Assembly: GCA_022866195.1 (NCBI GenBank)
Contig: JALHUF010000148.1
Location: 1 to 8,558, forward strand
Reading direction: 5' to 3'
DNA: 8,558 nucleotides
From: Terriglobia bacterium
GTDB taxonomy: Bacteria > Acidobacteriota > Terriglobia > UBA7540
Each line of letters opens with the position of its first letter. Within the stretch, counting starts at the first letter, position 1. Below the pieces are notes generated by a model. That model made no database searches and was not told the origin of the DNA. It was given only the letters and a program-made list of their open reading frames with translations. Below, piece by piece: positions 6,284-8,558 of this stretch. The position numbers and the translations under genes were made by a program.

Positions 6284-7246
6284 TTACTTCAGGCTGGCGC
6301 AGAGTTCGGCCACAATTTGGCGGGCGACATCCCGCGCCCGTTCGAGGTCGGCGGGAGGCAAGGAAATGGCGGCTACTTTGGCGTGGCCCCCGCCTCCAAA
6401 GCGCTCGCAAATGCTGGCCAAGTTCGCGTGTTTCGGGGCCGGATGCCAAGGGTTGCTGCCTACCGCGATCTTCGTTCGTTCGTGCGAACGGCTGAGGGCG
6501 ACGCTGTAAACCGTTGTCGGAAACAGATAATAAGGAATGAATTTGCTGAAGCCTTCGGCATCCTGGTCCGCCACGTCAAGACACACTACGCCATCGTGAA
6601 GTTCGGCCCGCGTCCGAATCAACTCCACGGTTCTCAAGTGCCGGCTGTAATGCTCCTCGAAGGCCCGCCGAATCTCAGGGAGCGCCGCAATCTCCGGCAA
6701 CGACTTCGAGACCAGTTCCGGAATCAGTCCGGCCACGAAGCCCTTGGACCGCGTCCCTTCAATGACCAGGGTCAATTGCGTGGCCGGGTCGCGCATCTCC
6801 ACCGCCGTCTGCGGGTCCGGATACTGTGCGCCATCAATCAGGTCCGCCCAGCGAATAAGTTCTTCCAGGTCAGGAGACCTGAAGCCGAATTTCGTGGCCC
6901 CAATATGGGCAATGAATTTGGTGCAGGAGCGGAATTCCGGCCCATAGAACTTTTTGCCGCTTTTATCCCGTCGGAAATGTTCCGCGTCGGCTTCCGTGAG
7001 GAAGGCGCTCTGGTGATGGTCGAACCACCAAGTCAGCCGGTCGCTGCTGGAATACTTGAAGTCAACGATCACGTTCTCTTCGCTGTCAAAGACATCTTCG
7101 TCGAAGAGTTGGCCCGCGCGATGCATCAGACCGCGGTAACGTACCGTGGCCCGGGGATCGACGCACTCCTGATAGAAACGCGCGAAAACCGCGGCTGAAC
7201 AAGCCCCGTCAAAGCATTGGTCATGAAAACAAACGCGGACGCTCAT
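6284..7246 (-). CDS. DHH/DHHA1-family phosphoesterase-like protein
   Basis: A 320-residue cytoplasmic protein of the DHH phosphoesterase superfamily (RecJ, NrnA and c-di-AMP phosphodiesterase relatives), which cleave phosphodiester or phosphoanhydride bonds in small nucleotides or nucleic acid with metal ions. Motif I is FHDQCFDGACSA (7-18, His8 and Asp13), motif II is IVDF (Asp62), the DHH triad is 76-78, and a WADLIDG segment (133-139) could supply a further metal Asp. The C-terminal DHHA1 signature GGGGHAKVAA is at 284-293. The catalytic residues look intact. The frame is open for 51 codons upstream, but I place the start at the internal ATG (7244-7246). Motif I begins right after it, the upstream residues look unlike a protein domain, and the upstream stretch holds the promoter and overlaps the terminator of the preceding gene. 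Substrate is unknown; a nanoRNase-like role is possible. It is probably a single-gene transcript. Confidence 0.85.
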   Translation of the reverse strand: MSVRVCFHDQCFDGACSAAVFARFYQECVDPRATVRYRGLMHRAGQLFDEDVFDSEENVIVDFKYSSSDRLTWWFDHHQSAFLTEADAEHFRRDKSGKKFYGPEFRSCTKFIAHIGATKFGFRSPDLEELIRWADLIDGAQYPDPQTAVEMRDPATQLTLVIEGTRSKGFVAGLIPELVSKSLPEIAALPEIRRAFEEHYSRHLRTVELIRTRAELHDGVVCLDVADQDAEGFSKFIPYYLFPTTVYSVALSRSHERTKIAVGSNPWHPAPKHANLASICERFGGGGHAKVAAISLPPADLERARDVARQIVAELCASLK

Positions 7247-7310
7247 GTGTGCTTTCGAGCCGAACCGGAGAGTCCGACGCCCTGCGCGACCCTCGAGTCC
7301 GAAGCCCGCT

Positions 7311-7339
7311 AAATTGCGCTGCCTGCTGAAAATTGTCAA
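7311..7339 (-). promoter_or_regulatory. Candidate promoter for the DHH gene
   Basis: The minus strand carries a perfect TTGACA (7334-7339), then a 17-base spacer, then CAATTT (7311-7316) inside a small AT-rich patch. The -35 is ideal; the -10 is poor (two of six). It sits between the upstream terminator and the DHH start, giving a leader of about 58 bases, which is where a promoter for this gene is needed. Confidence 0.45.
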
Positions 7340-7380
7340 GAGAAAAGCAACCCCGGCAGCGTTGCTGGACGGGCCGCAGC

Positions 7381-7408
7381 AACAAAAAGCGGCAGGCACA
7401 CGCCTGCC
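7381..7408 (-). terminator. Intrinsic terminator after the DUF4870-like gene
   Basis: GGCAGGC (7391-7397) and GCCTGCC (7402-7408) form a perfect 7-base GC-rich stem with a 4-base loop. On the minus strand the stem is followed by GC and then TTTTTGTT (bases 7381-7388). It lies about 45 bases past the stop of the zinc-ribbon membrane protein gene. This is a standard Rho-independent layout and separates that gene from the DHH gene. Confidence 0.75.
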
Positions 7409-7453
7409 CCTTCGTTTCCGGTGATGCGGCGGTGGCGTCGTCCAAAAAGCTAG

Positions 7454-7939
7454 CTATCCCGCCTGCTTGGCCGCTAACTGACCGATGAAGGGGATCATGT
7501 ACAGCTCGTTGTTGTAGGCATTGTACATCACGAAAATCACGAGGCCCAGCACGGCCAGCACAAAGACGGCCCAGAGCAGGGCGGCTAAAGCAGCGCCCAC
7601 CCAAGGGATTAGCATGAGCACTATCGTAATTACACCGAGGACGATCGCGACGCCGAAGGCTGCGATGCCCAGGAAACGCGCTTGGAAAGAATGGAACCGG
7701 ACAAACTTATCTTTGTTGTATGGCTCGACCACCAAAAAGAGGACGCAGGTAATGGGCCAGAAAAGATAGGCCAGCAACCCCGCCACGTTTGAGGTCAACC
7801 CTCCGCCAGCAGGGGCCGCTGCCCACGCGGCTGGCGGCGCGGTCGGTCCCGGACCACCCGCCGCCACGGGCGTCCCACACGAGCCACAGAACCCCACTCC
7901 TTCAGCTAGTGCTGCCCCGCACTTCGCGCACACTGCCAT
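7454..7939 (-). CDS. Zinc-ribbon multi-pass membrane protein (DUF4870/Tic20-like)
   Basis: A 161-residue integral membrane protein. A zinc ribbon opens it (C4, C7, C18, C21), then a Gly/Ala/Pro linker (24-47). Three hydrophobic segments lie near 51-71, 88-111 and 113-138. Between the first two is the conserved stretch YNKDKFVRFHSFQA (74-87), which with the preceding NVAGLLAYL is typical of bacterial DUF4870/Tic20-like proteins of unknown function. The frame is open for 44 codons upstream, but the ATG at 7937-7939 is preceded by overlapping AAGGAG and GGAGAG boxes 6-8 bases away and directly begins the zinc ribbon, so it is the likely start. A terminator follows. It is transcribed away from the MFS gene. 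The N-terminal ribbon resembles those of the two FHA proteins in this window. A shared partner is speculation, since such ribbons are common in these phyla. Confidence 0.85.
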   Translation of the reverse strand: MAVCAKCGAALAEGVGFCGSCGTPVAAGGPGPTAPPAAWAAAPAGGGLTSNVAGLLAYLFWPITCVLFLVVEPYNKDKFVRFHSFQARFLGIAAFGVAIVLGVITIVLMLIPWVGAALAALLWAVFVLAVLGLVIFVMYNAYNNELYMIPFIGQLAAKQAG

Positions 7940-8291
7940 AATTTGCTCTCCTTCTCCGAAAAGCTCAGGCGCCCGGTCCTTTGATTGGATTATGCTGCTT
8001 TCCCTCACACCCGCTAGCCACAAACGCAACAAATGACAGCCAGTGGCTACACGCGGGCTATTCCATACCACAAACCCACGGAGGAGACAACGAGTAATTC
8101 ACAGGCGCCGATATCGCTGGCCAGGCCGCTCCTCTGACACCCGTCATCAGCTATACTTGGCGGCCGGAGTACTGGCGGAGCGATACCTCTGGTTCGCACG
8201 GGGCCGGAGCCGCGCACCGAGACAAGGCGAAAGAGAAACCAGGCCCAAAGCGCCGAGGCTGCGATTGATAAACTACTCAGCACAGTTCCCC
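7940..8291. other. Divergent intergenic region
   Basis: About 350 bases between two genes that point away from each other, so it should carry both promoters. For the minus-strand gene, CATAAT (bases 7989-7994) is a good -10 hexamer about 50 bases before the ATG, but I see no matching -35. For the plus-strand gene, TATACT (8152-8157) is a possible -10, again without a good -35. No operator-like palindrome, hairpin or repeat stood out. A 78-codon minus-strand frame (8047-8283) is probably not a gene. Confidence 0.5.
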
Positions 8292-8558
8292 ATGCGTTTT
8301 CTTACACGCGCCTCACCCGCCGAACGCCGCGCGCTCCTCGCCAGCACCCTGGGCTGGATGCTGGACGGTATGGACGTGACGCTCTATGCCATGGTCATCG
8401 CGGAGCTGCTGCGCGAGCTTCATCTTTCGCCCTCCCAGGCAGGACTTTTGGCCTCGGTCACCCTGATCGCTTCTGCCGCCGGCGGAATCCTGTTCGGCAT
8501 CCTGGCGGATCGCGCCGGCCGGCGTGTTGCGTTGATGGGAAGCATTGCGGTGTATTCC
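8292..8558 (+). CDS. MFS transporter, N-terminal part (runs off window)
   Basis: The first 89 codons of a major facilitator superfamily transporter; the rest lies beyond the window. A cytoplasmic N-terminus (1-17) precedes helix 1 (about 18-38), which carries the acidic pair Asp25/Asp28 in GWMLDGMDVTLY. That layout is typical of the proton-coupled aromatic-acid (AAHS), sialate (SHS) and related symporter families. Helix 2 (about 49-71) leads into the MFS loop signature GILADRAGRR (69-78). Substrate cannot be told from this part. The ATG at 8292 has no Shine-Dalgarno sequence. An in-frame TTG at 8265-8267 has GAGG six bases upstream (8255-8258) and would add nine residues, so the true start is uncertain. 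Nothing links it functionally to the rest of the window. Confidence 0.85.
   Translation, partial: MRFLTRASPAERRALLASTLGWMLDGMDVTLYAMVIAELLRELHLSPSQAGLLASVTLIASAAGGILFGILADRAGRRVALMGSIAVYS

Noticed and set aside
6317..7198. Plus-strand open frame of 293 codons opposite the DHH gene
   Set aside because: Antisense shadow of a gene with intact DHH motifs; its translation shows no domain or membrane pattern and GC-rich codon bias readily creates such frames.
7247..7399. 51-codon N-terminal extension of the DHH protein
   Set aside because: The translated stretch is low in recognisable structure, overlaps the upstream terminator and a perfect TTGACA box, and motif I starts at the downstream ATG.
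7940..8071. 44-codon N-terminal extension of the DUF4870-like protein
   Set aside because: A strong Shine-Dalgarno sequence sits inside it just before the ATG that begins the zinc ribbon.
8047..8283. 78-codon minus-strand frame with a hydrophobic start resembling a signal peptide
   Set aside because: No convincing ribosome site or family was seen and it fills the divergent promoter region; the hydrophobic start may be chance.

Overview
The window (8,558 bases, GC-rich) holds six complete protein genes and the start of a seventh. No rRNA, tRNA, CRISPR array or insertion sequence was seen. The protein families point to an environmental bacterium of the Acidobacteriota/Verrucomicrobiota/Planctomycetota kind: zinc-ribbon plus FHA proteins, an FHA-bearing ABCG-type transporter and a zinc-ribbon Tic20/DUF4870-like membrane protein. 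Acidobacteriota is my best guess from the style of the last protein, at modest confidence.

Left part (18-5982): a phosphothreonine-signalling cluster. A plus-strand gene encodes a soluble protein with two zinc ribbons, a Pro/Ala-rich linker and two FHA domains. Converging on it from the minus strand is a probable three-gene run: a PP2C-type Ser/Thr phosphatase; a 1088-residue transporter with a zinc ribbon, three FHA domains, an ABC ATPase and an ABC2 membrane domain; and a small single-pass membrane protein with a coiled coil. All five FHA domains keep the residues expected for phosphothreonine binding. The phosphatase could erase the marks that the FHA domains read. No Ser/Thr kinase lies in the window, so the writer must be elsewhere. 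The nearest described analogue is mycobacterial Rv1747, an FHA-ABC exporter controlled by the kinase PknF. This version differs in its zinc ribbon, third FHA domain, partner proteins and a long insertion in the last extracytoplasmic loop.

Middle (5983-7453): about 300 bases of non-coding DNA with a candidate promoter for the phosphatase gene, then a DHH/DHHA1-family phosphoesterase-like gene on the minus strand. That gene has its own likely promoter, with a perfect TTGACA box. It is separated from the gene upstream by a convincing intrinsic terminator.

Right part (7454-8558): a minus-strand gene for a zinc-ribbon, multi-pass membrane protein, a 352-base divergent intergenic region, and the first 89 codons of a major facilitator superfamily transporter that runs off the window. 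Nothing in the sequence ties the DHH, DUF4870-like or MFS genes to the FHA cluster, apart from the zinc ribbon shared by the DUF4870-like protein.
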